From: Kibdelosporangium sp. MJ126-NF4
GTDB taxonomy: Bacteria > Actinomycetota > Actinomycetes > Mycobacteriales > Pseudonocardiaceae
NCBI RefSeq assembly: GCF_000826545.1
Contig: NZ_CDME01000012.1
Span: 124,001 to 188,000, forward strand
Length of the DNA: 64,000 nucleotides
Direction: 5' to 3'
A model generated the notes under the pieces. That model was given only the letters and a program-made list of their open reading frames with translations, made no database searches and was not told the DNA's origin. Position numbers and translations under genes: made by a program. Numbering within the stretch: position 1 is the stretch's first letter; each line of letters opens with the position of its first letter. Of the stretch, positions 43,281 to 51,902 are shown piece after piece.

Positions 43281-44639
43281 TCAGCCCAGCACGGCCCTGG
43301 CCGTCAGGCCGACTCCCACCAGCAGGACCATTGCGGCGGTGATCGAGGGTGCGGCCGCGACCAGCCGCCGCATCCGCGGCCGCGTGGTCCAGCCGTCGAA
43401 CCGGTCGGCGAACCTGACCAGCAGCAGGCCGGCCGCGGTCAGCATGGCGGCCATTCCCAGCCCGTAGGCGAGGCCCAGCAGGACGCCGAACCACGTGCGT
43501 CCCAGTGCGACCGCGCCGAGCAGCACCACGAGCGCCGACGGGCTGGGCACCAGGCCACCGGCCACTCCCATCCCGATCAGGCTGCCCCGACCAAACCTCG
43601 GCCCGTGCCCATGTCCGTGGCCGTGTCCATGCCCACGCCCGACGAGGACGGGGGCACGGTCGCGCGCGGCGGAACGCAGCAACACCACGCCGATACCGGC
43701 GATCAGCAGCCCGCTGGCGGCGCCCAGCCAACGCAGCACGCTCTCCCCCGCCAGCACGCTCGACAGGCTCAACAGCAGTCCCAGCACGAGGACACCGGCG
43801 GTGTGCGTCACCGTCACCGTCGCGCCGACGACGATCGCGTCCTTGGGCGTGCCCCGCCGACCGACCAGGTAGGCGGCGATCACGGTCTTGCCGTGTCCTG
43901 GCAGCGCGGCGTGGGACGCCCCCAGTACCAACGAGAGCAGCACGGCCAGCATGCCGATCAGCGGTGTCAGCTCGCGCGTGCCGACGAAGTCCGCCAGCGC
44001 CAGCGACGCCCGGTCGAGCAGACCCCCGCCGCCCGCCGGTGGCGCCGGGCCGGTGACCGCGCTCCCCTGCCCCGGCTGGGCTTTCACGCTGACGGCGCGC
44101 ACGTCCAACGGGCTGGCGAGCAGGTCGTCGGGATACTGCCGCAGTTCGTCGCTGACGCTGGCCGCCGGGACCGGCGAGTCCAGCGAGACACCCGACCCGA
44201 CAGCGGTGATCTCCCGCCAGCCGACCCGATCCGGCCGGAACGAGTCGCTGAACGTCAGCGTGACCGGACCGCGGATCTCGACCGGCGCGGTCAGGTCGCA
44301 CGTCAGCCGCGTCGTCGCGAGATCCGCCTGTCCCCGTGGGTGCTCCAGATGCGACGACCGGACCGTCCACACCAGCGCCACCGAGTCCACACTGGACTTC
44401 ACTGCGGCGGCGAGCGACCCGCACTCGCGGGCCGCGTCGATCGACCTCTCCTGCAGTGTCGGGATTTCCGCGAGGTCGACGACAGACTTCAGGTCGACGC
44501 GGTCCGGCCGCAGGTGCAGCCCGTTGTAGTGGTTGACGCTGAAGTTGCCGAGCGGATGCGCGTCCGCGTGCCCACCCACCAGCAACAACGCGGGCAGCGC
44601 GACAGCCGTCACCAGAACGGCCCTGACCAGGGATCTCAT
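43281..44639 (-). CDS. HoxN/NicO-type metal permease-like membrane protein
   Basis: A 452-residue protein with a signal peptide (LVTAVALPALLLVGGHADA), an external domain (about 30-215) and six or more transmembrane helices (about 225-452). The first helix block contains LSLVLGASHAALPGHGKTVIAAYLVG in outline, the His-rich signature of nickel/cobalt NicO-family permeases. A cytosolic loop RGHGHGHGHGHGHG (about 340) should bind metal. The N-terminal HPLGNFSVNHYNGL motif recurs in permeases next to DUF4331 genes. The ATG at 44639 overlaps the TPR gene stop by 4 bases, so it is the last gene of a three-gene operon. Confidence 0.85.
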   Translation of the reverse strand: MRSLVRAVLVTAVALPALLLVGGHADAHPLGNFSVNHYNGLHLRPDRVDLKSVVDLAEIPTLQERSIDAARECGSLAAAVKSSVDSVALVWTVRSSHLEHPRGQADLATTRLTCDLTAPVEIRGPVTLTFSDSFRPDRVGWREITAVGSGVSLDSPVPAASVSDELRQYPDDLLASPLDVRAVSVKAQPGQGSAVTGPAPPAGGGGLLDRASLALADFVGTRELTPLIGMLAVLLSLVLGASHAALPGHGKTVIAAYLVGRRGTPKDAIVVGATVTVTHTAGVLVLGLLLSLSSVLAGESVLRWLGAASGLLIAGIGVVLLRSAARDRAPVLVGRGHGHGHGHGHGPRFGRGSLIGMGVAGGLVPSPSALVVLLGAVALGRTWFGVLLGLAYGLGMAAMLTAAGLLLVRFADRFDGWTTRPRMRRLVAAAPSITAAMVLLVGVGLTARAVLG

Positions 44640-45958
44640 CGGCCGCTCCGCAGGGTGTCCAGCTGTGCGCGGGCGATCGGCGCGTGCCTGACCGAGAAGT
44701 TCGGGTTGATCGCCAACGCCTCGGCCAGGTACTTCTCGGCGTCGGCGTGTTGGCCGAGCGACACGTGGATCATCCCCCTGTGATAGGCGAACAACGCGTT
44801 GTTCCAGCCCAACGCCATCGCTTTGACCGTGTACGGCAACGCCTCGGCGTCGCGGCCGTTGACGTGCAACGCCCACGCCACCGCGTCGGCGACGAGGACG
44901 TTCTGGCGGCGCCCCCACTCGGCCTGGGCCCGGCGCAGCGCCTCGGCCCGGTCGCCGTGGTCGGCGAGCACCAGCGCGGCGGCCAGGTCGTCGGTGGCGC
45001 CCTGGGCCTGCATCAGTTTCTCCTGCTGGGCGAGGATCTCGAACTGTGCCGCCGCCGCACCGGACTGGCCGGAGGCGTCGAGCAGTTCGCCGTATTCCAC
45101 TATGTACTGCGGCAACGGCGCACGGGTGACGAGTTTCCGGTATTCGGCAAGGGCTTTGTCCGTCTCCCCGCGCGCGGCGGCCACTTTGGCCTGTCCGTGC
45201 AGCAGAGTCTGGTCAGCCACCAGCGCGAGCCCCTGGGCGTACTGGCGTTGTGCCTCGTCGAGGTTTCCGGAGTTGAAGGCCAGTTCGCCGAGGTAGTAAC
45301 GGCAGAAGGCGATCTCGTCGGGTGCACCGGCCGCCGCGAGCGCTCGCTCCAGCGCCAACCGGGCGTCGTCGAGGCGTCCGTGCGTCTCGAAGTAGTAGGA
45401 CGCGCGAGTGAACGACGCCACGTTCGGTTTCAGGTCGAGCATCGCCTGTACGGCGTTCATGGCCGCCGTGTCGTCGCCGAGCTGGGTGTACGCGTCGGCG
45501 AGTACGCCGTGTACCTCGGCGGAACGCGGCTGAACGGCCAAAGCCCTGAGTCCCCCGTCTTTCGCGGCACCGAAGTCGTGCCGCGCGTTGGCCAGCGCGC
45601 CCATCCCGGGCATCGCGGTCCCGTTGTCCGTTGGCTGCAGGGCAAGCGACTTGTCCAACGCGCCCTGCGCCTTGCCGTAGTAGGACGCGTCAGCCGTGAT
45701 CCGTGCCAGTTCCACATAGGACGACCCAAGCCGCGCCCAGCCGAACGCGTCGTCCGGCCGCCGGTGCAGCCTGCCCTGCAGCGCGGACACCGACTGCAAG
45801 GTCCTGCTCTGCTGGGTCGGATTCGCCGACACAGTCGCGGCCTGCAGCTCGCTGTAGCCGGTGAACACCGACAACACCGTGGCGATCCCGGCTATCAGTG
45901 CCGCCAGTGGCCACCAGCGCAGGACGTCCGGCTGGTCCGGTTCGAGAAACGACTGCAC
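44636..45958 (-). CDS. tetratricopeptide repeat membrane protein
   Basis: A 440-residue protein with one N-terminal transmembrane helix (WWPLAALIAGIATVLSVFTG, about residues 13-32) and then TPR repeats through the rest (for example DDAFGWARLGSSYVELAR, AEVHGVLADAYTQLGDD, YLGELAFNSGNLDEAQRQYA). The last repeats end AEKYLAEALAINPNFSVRHA. The GTG at 45958 is preceded by GGAGGAATTGGC; the open extension upstream runs into the DUF4331 gene and is not used. It probably scaffolds the DUF4331 and permease proteins at the membrane. Confidence 0.85.
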   Translation of the reverse strand: MQSFLEPDQPDVLRWWPLAALIAGIATVLSVFTGYSELQAATVSANPTQQSRTLQSVSALQGRLHRRPDDAFGWARLGSSYVELARITADASYYGKAQGALDKSLALQPTDNGTAMPGMGALANARHDFGAAKDGGLRALAVQPRSAEVHGVLADAYTQLGDDTAAMNAVQAMLDLKPNVASFTRASYYFETHGRLDDARLALERALAAAGAPDEIAFCRYYLGELAFNSGNLDEAQRQYAQGLALVADQTLLHGQAKVAAARGETDKALAEYRKLVTRAPLPQYIVEYGELLDASGQSGAAAAQFEILAQQEKLMQAQGATDDLAAALVLADHGDRAEALRRAQAEWGRRQNVLVADAVAWALHVNGRDAEALPYTVKAMALGWNNALFAYHRGMIHVSLGQHADAEKYLAEALAINPNFSVRHAPIARAQLDTLRSGR

Positions 45959-46023
45959 GCCAATTCCTCCGAGGGCACCGGAGGCGCGACCGCGATCGCG
46001 CCTCCGTGCGTCGATGCGGACAC

Positions 46024-47616
46024 TCACCAGGGTCGGGTACTGCGGTGTCGGGCCTTGGTCGGGCGCTTGCGCCACAGGTAGACCGAGCCGCCGATCAGCA
46101 CCAGCGCGCCGAGCGCGCCGCCGATCAGCGCACCGGCGGGCAGGTCGCCCAGCACGCTCGACTTCTTCTCCACCGGGGCCGCGACCGAGGAGTTCACAGC
46201 GGCGTTGCCGGGCACTGCCACGTACGGGAACTTGTTCTCGAACGCGACGTCGTTCGCGTCGACCTTGTCACCGGTGGCCAGTGCCTCGACGAGCGTGCCG
46301 GACTGGGCGGCGCCCTCCATGGCCTGGATCGCGATGTCGATGACGTCGTCGGTGAGCCTGCGGCCGTTGGGGAAGCCCTGCTGGTCGCCGCCGAGCACGC
46401 CGAGCCGGTTGGGCTGGGCGTTGGGCGCGACGGACGTGTTGAGCCGCAGCATCTCGGACGGCACGAACATGTGCGCCGGCACGTCCGCGTTGTTCAGCTG
46501 CGAGTTGAGGTCGGCCTTGATCGGGCCGCCCGCCTTGGTGGTCACGCCGGTCAGGAAGATCTCGACCAGGTCGGCGCGCGGCCCGTCCGGTGCCTGGATC
46601 TGGTAGATCTGCTCGACGAGCTTCGGCAGTTCCGGGTCGGTCACCCGGTCGAGCAGTGCCTTGACCTTCCCGTCCTGGTCCGGGGTGAGGCCGTTGAACG
46701 CGTCCTTGAGGCCAGCGGGCGCGACGACCTCGTTGACCAGCGGGTTCCCCAGCCGGGAGACCTGCACGAACGGCCCGTCGGCCTTGGCCTGTCCCGGCGA
46801 GAGCCTGATCGACTGCCGTTCGGTGTCCGCCCAGAGCCCGATCACCGGGTTGCGTTTCGCGTCGCCCTTGAGCGCGAGCATGGCGGTGGGGATCTGCAGG
46901 GCGATCGTGTTGACGTTGAAGCCGCGTAACGTGTCTTGGCCGACCTCGGTCAGGTTCCCGCCGTAGAGCAGGTCGAACACGCGCAGGTCGGCGAAGAACG
47001 AGTCCTCGGCCGGGCCCGCGTAGCTCAGCCCGCCGCCGGGTACCTTCGCGATCGCCTGGTCCCGCAGGGTCCGGAAGTCCGGCATGGACGCGGCGCCGGT
47101 GTTCGACGGCGCCGAGCGGGCGTTGCGCAGCAGCACCTTGCCGCCGCCGTGCTGGTCGATCAGCTCCAACTTGTAGTTCTGCCGGAACAGCAGGTTCTCG
47201 TCGTTGATCGACGTCACCGGGCCGTTGTTGTACAGGAACGTGTCGTTCTTGCGACGGTCGTCGGTGGCGAACGTGTACCGGTAGGTCAGGTCGGCCTTGG
47301 CGTCGCCGTCGTTGTCGATGTTGATGTCGTAGTGCGCGTTCTCCGCCCACGGGTAGAAGTTCGGGCCGCCGTTGGGCTCCTGGAGGCCGAAGTAGTTGGC
47401 CACGACCGTCACCGTGTCCGGCCGGTCCGGGCTGACGAACGCGTACAGGTCCGTGTTGTCCACGGTCGGGTCCGCGGCGATCAGCGGTGCCTCACGGTGG
47501 CTGGACGCGGTGGCCGAACCGGGGACCAACCCTCCAGCCAGTGCCGCGCCCACCGCCAGCAGCGCGGCGGTGGCACGTGGCCTGCGTGGAGCGCGCACAG
47601 TATGGGGTTGTGGCAT
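46024..47616 (-). CDS. DUF4331 domain secreted/membrane protein
   Basis: A 530-residue DUF4331 protein. It has a signal peptide (ATAALLAVGAALAGGLVPGSATA), the family start SSHREAPLIAADPTVDNTDLYAF (in outline) with YAENAHYDI-like WAENAHYDINIDNDGD, and a C-terminal membrane helix (ALIGGALGALVLIGGSVYLW) followed by basic residues, a sortase-less anchor. DUF4331 function is unknown; the conserved company of a TPR protein and a NicO-like permease suggests metal-related handling outside the membrane. ATG at 47616 follows AAGGA. It is the first gene of the operon. Confidence 0.9.
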   Translation of the reverse strand: MPQPHTVRAPRRPRATAALLAVGAALAGGLVPGSATASSHREAPLIAADPTVDNTDLYAFVSPDRPDTVTVVANYFGLQEPNGGPNFYPWAENAHYDINIDNDGDAKADLTYRYTFATDDRRKNDTFLYNNGPVTSINDENLLFRQNYKLELIDQHGGGKVLLRNARSAPSNTGAASMPDFRTLRDQAIAKVPGGGLSYAGPAEDSFFADLRVFDLLYGGNLTEVGQDTLRGFNVNTIALQIPTAMLALKGDAKRNPVIGLWADTERQSIRLSPGQAKADGPFVQVSRLGNPLVNEVVAPAGLKDAFNGLTPDQDGKVKALLDRVTDPELPKLVEQIYQIQAPDGPRADLVEIFLTGVTTKAGGPIKADLNSQLNNADVPAHMFVPSEMLRLNTSVAPNAQPNRLGVLGGDQQGFPNGRRLTDDVIDIAIQAMEGAAQSGTLVEALATGDKVDANDVAFENKFPYVAVPGNAAVNSSVAAPVEKKSSVLGDLPAGALIGGALGALVLIGGSVYLWRKRPTKARHRSTRPW

Positions 47617-47825
47617 AACCAATCCTTGTCGGGTCGGTTATGCGCCTCGTCCTCCCTGGACACCATGTATACGGAGCTGTCCGTGCTCCGGATCGGTCGG
47701 CGGACGAATTTTTTTCGCCGCCGGTGGGTACCTCGTCAGGAGGGACAGTCTTGTGGCTGGTCAGGGGGCCGCACGGAGTCCATGGCGGTATACCGCGCAG
47801 CGGCACACGGCGGGAGGCGAGCGGC

Positions 47826-48590
47826 ATGAGGACCAGTGACCTGCGGTTCGACGTTCATCACCGGCATGGGGTCACCGTCGCCCACCCGGTCGGTGTGCTG
47901 GATTCGACGACGTACCCGGGTCTGTGGGACGCCCTGATGAGGTACGCGGTCGAGCAGCCTGACGGGCTGGTTGTCGACGTTGAGCGGCTCCGGCTGCCGT
48001 CGGCAGTGGCGTTGCGTGTGTTCACCTTGGTCGCCATGCGGGTCGCGGACTGGCCGGGTGTGCCTGTCCTGCTGGTCTCGGCGGACGAGCGGCAACGGTC
48101 GGTGATCGCCGCGGCGGGGAACGCGTCCCGGTTCGTGCCGGTGCACGGGTCCGTCGAGGAGGCGGTCGCCGCGGTCTCGCCACCGCCGTCCCGGTCGCGG
48201 GCCGCGCTGAAGCTGCCGCAGTCGACACTGAGTACACGTCATGCCAGGTACTTCGTGCGGATGACCTGTGAACGGTGGCACATCACGGATATGGTCACCG
48301 ACGCGATGATCGTGACGACCGCTTTCGTGGAGAACACGCTGAGACACACCGATTCCCGGGCGCTGCTGCGGTTGCAGCTGCGGCGCGGCCTGCTCACCGT
48401 CGCGGTGTCCGACGACGACCCCCGGCCCGCCGTCCTGCGCGAACGCCGGTCGGGCGGGGTCGCTCCGTCCGGCCTGCTGCTCGTGTCGGGGGTGGCGCGA
48501 ACCTGGGGCTGTGTAGGGACTGTGACCGGCGGGAAGACAGTGTGGGCCGCCTTGCGCCCGTCCGGCCGTGACGCCCAGCGGTACGCCTGA
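47826..48590 (+). CDS. STAS-HATPase fusion, anti-sigma network protein
   Basis: A 254-residue fusion. Residues 1 to about 120 are STAS-like (VAHPVGVLDSTTYPGLWDAL, GLVVDVERLRLPSAVALRVF, where the Ser corresponds to the phosphorylated position of anti-sigma antagonists). Residues about 130-250 are an HATPase_c_2 anti-sigma kinase domain (N-box AFVENTLRHTDS, GLLLVSGVARTWG). The presence of both an antagonist-type and a kinase-type domain in one chain is known in actinobacteria but uncommon. It is monocistronic, and no sigma factor gene is adjacent. ATG at 47826 fits GGGAGGCGAGCGGC just upstream. Confidence 0.85.
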   Translation: MRTSDLRFDVHHRHGVTVAHPVGVLDSTTYPGLWDALMRYAVEQPDGLVVDVERLRLPSAVALRVFTLVAMRVADWPGVPVLLVSADERQRSVIAAAGNASRFVPVHGSVEEAVAAVSPPPSRSRAALKLPQSTLSTRHARYFVRMTCERWHITDMVTDAMIVTTAFVENTLRHTDSRALLRLQLRRGLLTVAVSDDDPRPAVLRERRSGGVAPSGLLLVSGVARTWGCVGTVTGGKTVWAALRPSGRDAQRYA

Positions 48591-48870
48591 TGGCGAGATC
48601 CCGCCGAGACGCATTCGTGTCCACAGTGGAGTACAATGGGGATGTGCGGGGATGTCGATCTCGACTCGACTTCTCCTGCCCGGCAACGGACACCTCAATC
48701 GCGAGCCACGTCACACCTCGACAGGGAACACCAGGGCCAGTTGGCGAGTTAAGCTCTATGACTGGTGCGGAACGAGTCCCCGGGCCTCAACCAAAGCCAT
48801 CGGGGGAATACCGGGAAAGCCGGAGCCCCCATGTGCCACCCGCCGAGAGGCGACCGCCGCACCAGTCAGT
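48591..48870. other. intergenic stretch, no convincing gene
   Basis: An open frame runs through here to 49105 but its composition (Pro/Arg-rich) and lack of any recognisable motif argue against a gene. A TACAAT at 48632-48637 could serve as a -10 element for the downstream RNA-like structures. Confidence 0.5.
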
Positions 48871-49090
48871 CCACCGCTCGGCTCGCGTTCTCCCCCCTCC
48901 GCGAGCCGGGCGTGGCCTGAAAGACCTGTTTCCCAACAGGTGGCCGACCCCCAGGGTCACCTGTGCCCCTGGCCCGTGTAATCCCCCCTCCACGGGCCAG
49001 GGGGCACCAAAAGGGTGGTCGACCCCCAGGACCACCCTGGCGCTTCCGGCTCGCAACCACCCCCTCCGCGAGCCGGAAGCGCCGCTATTC
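48871..49090 (+). ncRNA. C-rich-loop hairpin array, 6C RNA-like
   Basis: Consecutive hairpins occur. One at 48879-48908 has a 9-bp stem CGGCTCGCG/CGCGAGCCG and six C in its loop. One at 48924-48941 is ACCTGTT/AACAGGT. One at 48938-48962 competes with the former. One at 48964-49006 has a 15-bp stem and loop TAATCCCCCCTC. One at 49013-49037 is GGGTGGTC/GACCACCC around a GACCCCCAG loop. One at 49039-49083 has a 16-bp stem and five C in the loop. Actinobacterial 6C RNA is defined by hairpins with six or more loop cytosines, which fits the + strand here. No U-rich terminator follows. Confidence 0.6.
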
Positions 49091-49098
49091 CTTACAGG

Positions 49099-49140
49099 AC
49101 ACTGAGAATTCCTCTCCGACACTGAGAATCCACTGAGAAC
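49099..49140. repeat. short ACTGAGAA direct repeats
   Basis: GACACTGAGAAT occurs at 49098 and 49118 and CACTGAGAAC at 49131. The core resembles the CACACTGAGATG in the 22-bp repeats at 2171-2214, so this may be a second member of the same dispersed family. Confidence 0.55.
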
Positions 49141-49416
49141 ACCGGTGTCACCGACGGACCACCTGAATGGGCGGCAAACCCCGAGGCCGCCGCGCACCCC
49201 TGGCTCGCAACCCCCAGGCGACCAGGGGTGCCCCGTTTTCCTTGCGAAAGGGTGGTTTCGCGCACGATCCACTTCGGTCGGTGATCGGCCGCGGCGTGAT
49301 TCGTTCCGGCCGAACGACGCGCACCCGGCCGAGCCACGATTCGGACGCGAACTTGTCCGGTCAACCCTTCGTTCTGCGGTGGCTGCCCAGTGGCCGGGCC
49401 CCATAGGATCGGGTGG

Positions 49417-50019
49417 GTGGAGTTCTCCGAAGTGATCCGGCGCCGCCGCATGGTCAGGCATTTCACCGGTCAGCCGCTGGCGCCCGAAGTCGTCGAGAAG
49501 ATCCTCGCCAGTGCGCTGCGGGCACCGTCAGCGGGCTTCTCCCAGGGCTGGGCGTTCCTCTCGCTGACAGACCCGGAGGACAGAGCGCGGTTCTGGCCGT
49601 ACGCGCCGTCAGTCCCGGAGGAGTGGCCGACCACGCGTGACGTGCCGCTGATCGTGGTGCCGTTGGCGCACAAGCAGGCCTATCTCGACCGCTACGCCCA
49701 GTCGGACAAGGGCTGGGAGGACCGCGCGGAGGCAAGGTGGCCCGCGCCCTACTGGTACATCGACACCGGCATGGCGTCGCTGATGATGTTGCTCAGCGCA
49801 GTGGACGAAGGTCTCGGCGCGCTCTTCTTCGGCATCGAGCCGCAGTACCTGGACGGCGTGAAGAAGGAATTCGGCATCCCGGACACGTACGCCCCGCTCG
49901 GCGCGATCCTCATCGGCCACCGCGCCGAGGGCGCGCCCGTCATCGGCTCAGCCGCGACGAGGGCCCGGCGCGGCACGGGCGAGGTCATCCACCACGGCCA
50001 GTGGGGCAAGTCCGGCTGA
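49417..50019 (+). CDS. nitroreductase family protein
   Basis: A 200-residue FMN-dependent nitroreductase-fold protein. It starts VEFSEVIRRRRMVRHF, has the FMN-contacting RAPSAGFSQGWAFL loop, the WYIDTGMASLMMLLSAVDEGLGALF helix in outline and a C-terminal APLGAILIGHRAEG. The family reduces nitroaromatics, quinones or flavins with NAD(P)H. The GTG at 49417 fits homology; the open extension to 49390 is not needed. It converges on the MarR gene with an 7-base gap. Confidence 0.9.
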   Translation: MEFSEVIRRRRMVRHFTGQPLAPEVVEKILASALRAPSAGFSQGWAFLSLTDPEDRARFWPYAPSVPEEWPTTRDVPLIVVPLAHKQAYLDRYAQSDKGWEDRAEARWPAPYWYIDTGMASLMMLLSAVDEGLGALFFGIEPQYLDGVKKEFGIPDTYAPLGAILIGHRAEGAPVIGSAATRARRGTGEVIHHGQWGKSG

Positions 50020-50026
50020 TTGCTGT

Positions 50027-50485
50027 CTACGCCTTGGCGGGGCTGATCGGCAGCCGCGCCAGGGCGTCGACCAACGGCGCGAGTTCCGGCAGCTTCTGCG
50101 CCTCCCGCAACGCCTCGGCCAGCGTGGCGTCGTGCACCGGTCGCGCCATGGCCAGCAGTTCGTGCCCGGCAGTCGTCACCTCGGTGTAGATGCCGCGCCG
50201 GTCGTCCACGCACAGATACCGCGACAGCAGGCCACGGTTCTCCATCCTCGTCACCAGGCGTGTCGTCGCCGACTGGCTGAGCACAACCGCCCGCGAGAGC
50301 TGGTTCATCCGCATGTGCCACCCGTCCTGCCGGGCGAGCACGTCCAACACGCTGTACTCGCTCACGGACAGGTCGAACTCGCGCTGCAACGCACGCTCCA
50401 GCGCGTCCTCCAAGGACGCGTGCAGGGCCGCGAGTGTGCGCCATCCCTGTGCGCGTGCCTCCGCGGCGTCGTCGTCCAGCGACAT
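50027..50485 (-). CDS. MarR family transcriptional regulator
   Basis: A 152-residue MarR repressor. The winged helix-turn-helix is LSVSEYSVLDVLARQDGWHMRMNQLSRAVVLSQSATTRLVTRME in outline (residues about 48-95), with the wing CVDDRRGIYTEVTTAG. No redox cysteine pair is present. It is divergent from the MFS efflux gene at 50739, the classic arrangement in which the repressor controls the pump. The repeated GCAACTA sites between the genes are the likely operators. ATG at 50485. Confidence 0.92.
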   Translation of the reverse strand: MSLDDDAAEARAQGWRTLAALHASLEDALERALQREFDLSVSEYSVLDVLARQDGWHMRMNQLSRAVVLSQSATTRLVTRMENRGLLSRYLCVDDRRGIYTEVTTAGHELLAMARPVHDATLAEALREAQKLPELAPLVDALARLPISPAKA

Positions 50486-50517
50486 GGTGCACCCACTCCT
50501 CCACTTGCATGGCGGCC

Positions 50518-50689
50518 GCAACTATCTCGGAGGCCGGTAGTTGCGGCTGCGTGTAACACACTGTACGGGAGTGCGACGCTCGTGAGCTGAGCCGACAGTG
50601 ACGTGGTTCACCGCATGATCGCTTGCTCCGACTTCCATGCACACCCCAGTATTAGGCTTCAGCAATTACCCGCGTATGCAACTATCTCG
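50518..50689. promoter_or_regulatory. probable MarR operator sites
   Basis: GCAACTA at 50518-50524 and TAGTTGC at 50538-50544 form an inverted repeat, and GCAACTATCTCG recurs at 50678-50689 with AGCAATTAC just before it. The copies flank the intergenic region between the MarR and MFS starts. Confidence 0.6.
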
Positions 50690-50738
50690 CGAGCGGGTCG
50701 CTGCACAGGACCTGACTACTGGGAGTGGAGACAACACC

Positions 50739-51902
50739 ATGCCCGCTGCGCTTCTCGCGCTGGCAATCGGTGCCTTCGGGATCGGGACGACCGAGTTCGT
50801 CATCATGGGGCTGCTACCCGAAGTCGCCGACACCTATACCGTCAGCATCCCGACCGCCGGGCTGCTGATCTCCGGGTACGCGCTCGGTGTCGTCGTCGGC
50901 GCGCCGCTGCTGACGGCCGTGGGATCGCGCTGGCCGCGTAAACCCATGCTGATCGGCCTGATGGGCCTGTTCATCGTCGGCAACGTCCTCTGCGCGATCG
51001 CGCCGTCGTACGAGCTGCTGCTGGTCGGCCGGATCGTCACCTCGCTGTCGCACGGGGCGTTCTTCGGCGTCGGCTCGGTCGTCGCCGCGAGTCTGGTCGC
51101 GCCCGCGCGGCAGGCCAGCGCCATCGCCCTGATGTTCACCGGCCTCACCCTGGCGAACGTGCTGGGCGTGCCGCTCGGAACCGCGCTCGGTCACGCGTTC
51201 GGCTGGCGGTCAGCGTTCTGGGCGGTCAGCGGGCTCGGCCTGGTCGCGATGGCCGGTGTCGCCGTCCTGGTTCCGCACATCCCGAAGGACACCACGACCA
51301 ACCTGCGCCGCGAGCTCGCGGTCTTCCGACGGCCGCAGGTCTGGCTGGCGCTGGCGATGACGACGTTCGGCTTCGCCGGGATCTTCACGTCGTTCACCTA
51401 CATCGCGCCGATGATGACCAAGGTCGCTGGATTCTCCCCCGGCATGGTGACCTGGCTGCTGGTGCTGTTCGGCGTCGGTGTGGTCGCCGGGAACCTGCTC
51501 GGCGGCAAGGCCGCGGACAAGGCGCTGATGCCGAGTCTCTACGCCTTCCTAGCCGCGCTCGCGGTCGTGTTGGTGGTCTTCACGTTCACCGCGCACTCGC
51601 AGATCCTCGCCGCCATCACGATTGTCGCGTTCGGCGCCGCCGGGTTCGCGACCATCTCGCCGTTGCAGATCCGCGCGCTCGCCAAGGCCGAAGGCGCGCC
51701 CGCGCTGGCGTCAGCCGCGAACATCGGCGCGTTCAACCTGGCCAACGCCATCGGCGCCTGGATCGGCGGCCTGGCCATCGACGGCGGCCTCGGCTACGCG
51801 TCGACGAACTGGATCGGCGCGCTGCTGGTCCTCGTCGGTCTGGGTGTGGCGGTCTACTCGGGGAGGCTCGACCGCGGGAAGGTGCTCGTTCAGAGCCGGT
51901 AG
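50739..51902 (+). CDS. MFS efflux transporter, 12 transmembrane helices
   Basis: A 387-residue major facilitator of the DHA1 AraJ/CmlA type. It starts MPAALLALAIGAFGIGTTEF, the diagnostic first helix with GTTEFVIMGLLPEVA. The loop 2-3 motif is SRWPRKPM, the motif C region in helix 5 is LTLANVLGVPLGTALG, and about 12 helices are seen. These pumps export chloramphenicol-like drugs, sugars or nucleosides. ATG at 50739 follows GGGAGTGGAG. The divergent MarR protein is the likely regulator. The stop overlaps the lactonase gene end by 13 bases, tail to tail. Confidence 0.93.
   Translation: MPAALLALAIGAFGIGTTEFVIMGLLPEVADTYTVSIPTAGLLISGYALGVVVGAPLLTAVGSRWPRKPMLIGLMGLFIVGNVLCAIAPSYELLLVGRIVTSLSHGAFFGVGSVVAASLVAPARQASAIALMFTGLTLANVLGVPLGTALGHAFGWRSAFWAVSGLGLVAMAGVAVLVPHIPKDTTTNLRRELAVFRRPQVWLALAMTTFGFAGIFTSFTYIAPMMTKVAGFSPGMVTWLLVLFGVGVVAGNLLGGKAADKALMPSLYAFLAALAVVLVVFTFTAHSQILAAITIVAFGAAGFATISPLQIRALAKAEGAPALASAANIGAFNLANAIGAWIGGLAIDGGLGYASTNWIGALLVLVGLGVAVYSGRLDRGKVLVQSR

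Noticed and set aside
48590..49105. Possible small protein gene after the STAS-HATPase gene
   Set aside because: Pro/Arg-rich, no motif, and it runs through strong RNA-like hairpins, which explain the conservation-like regularity better.
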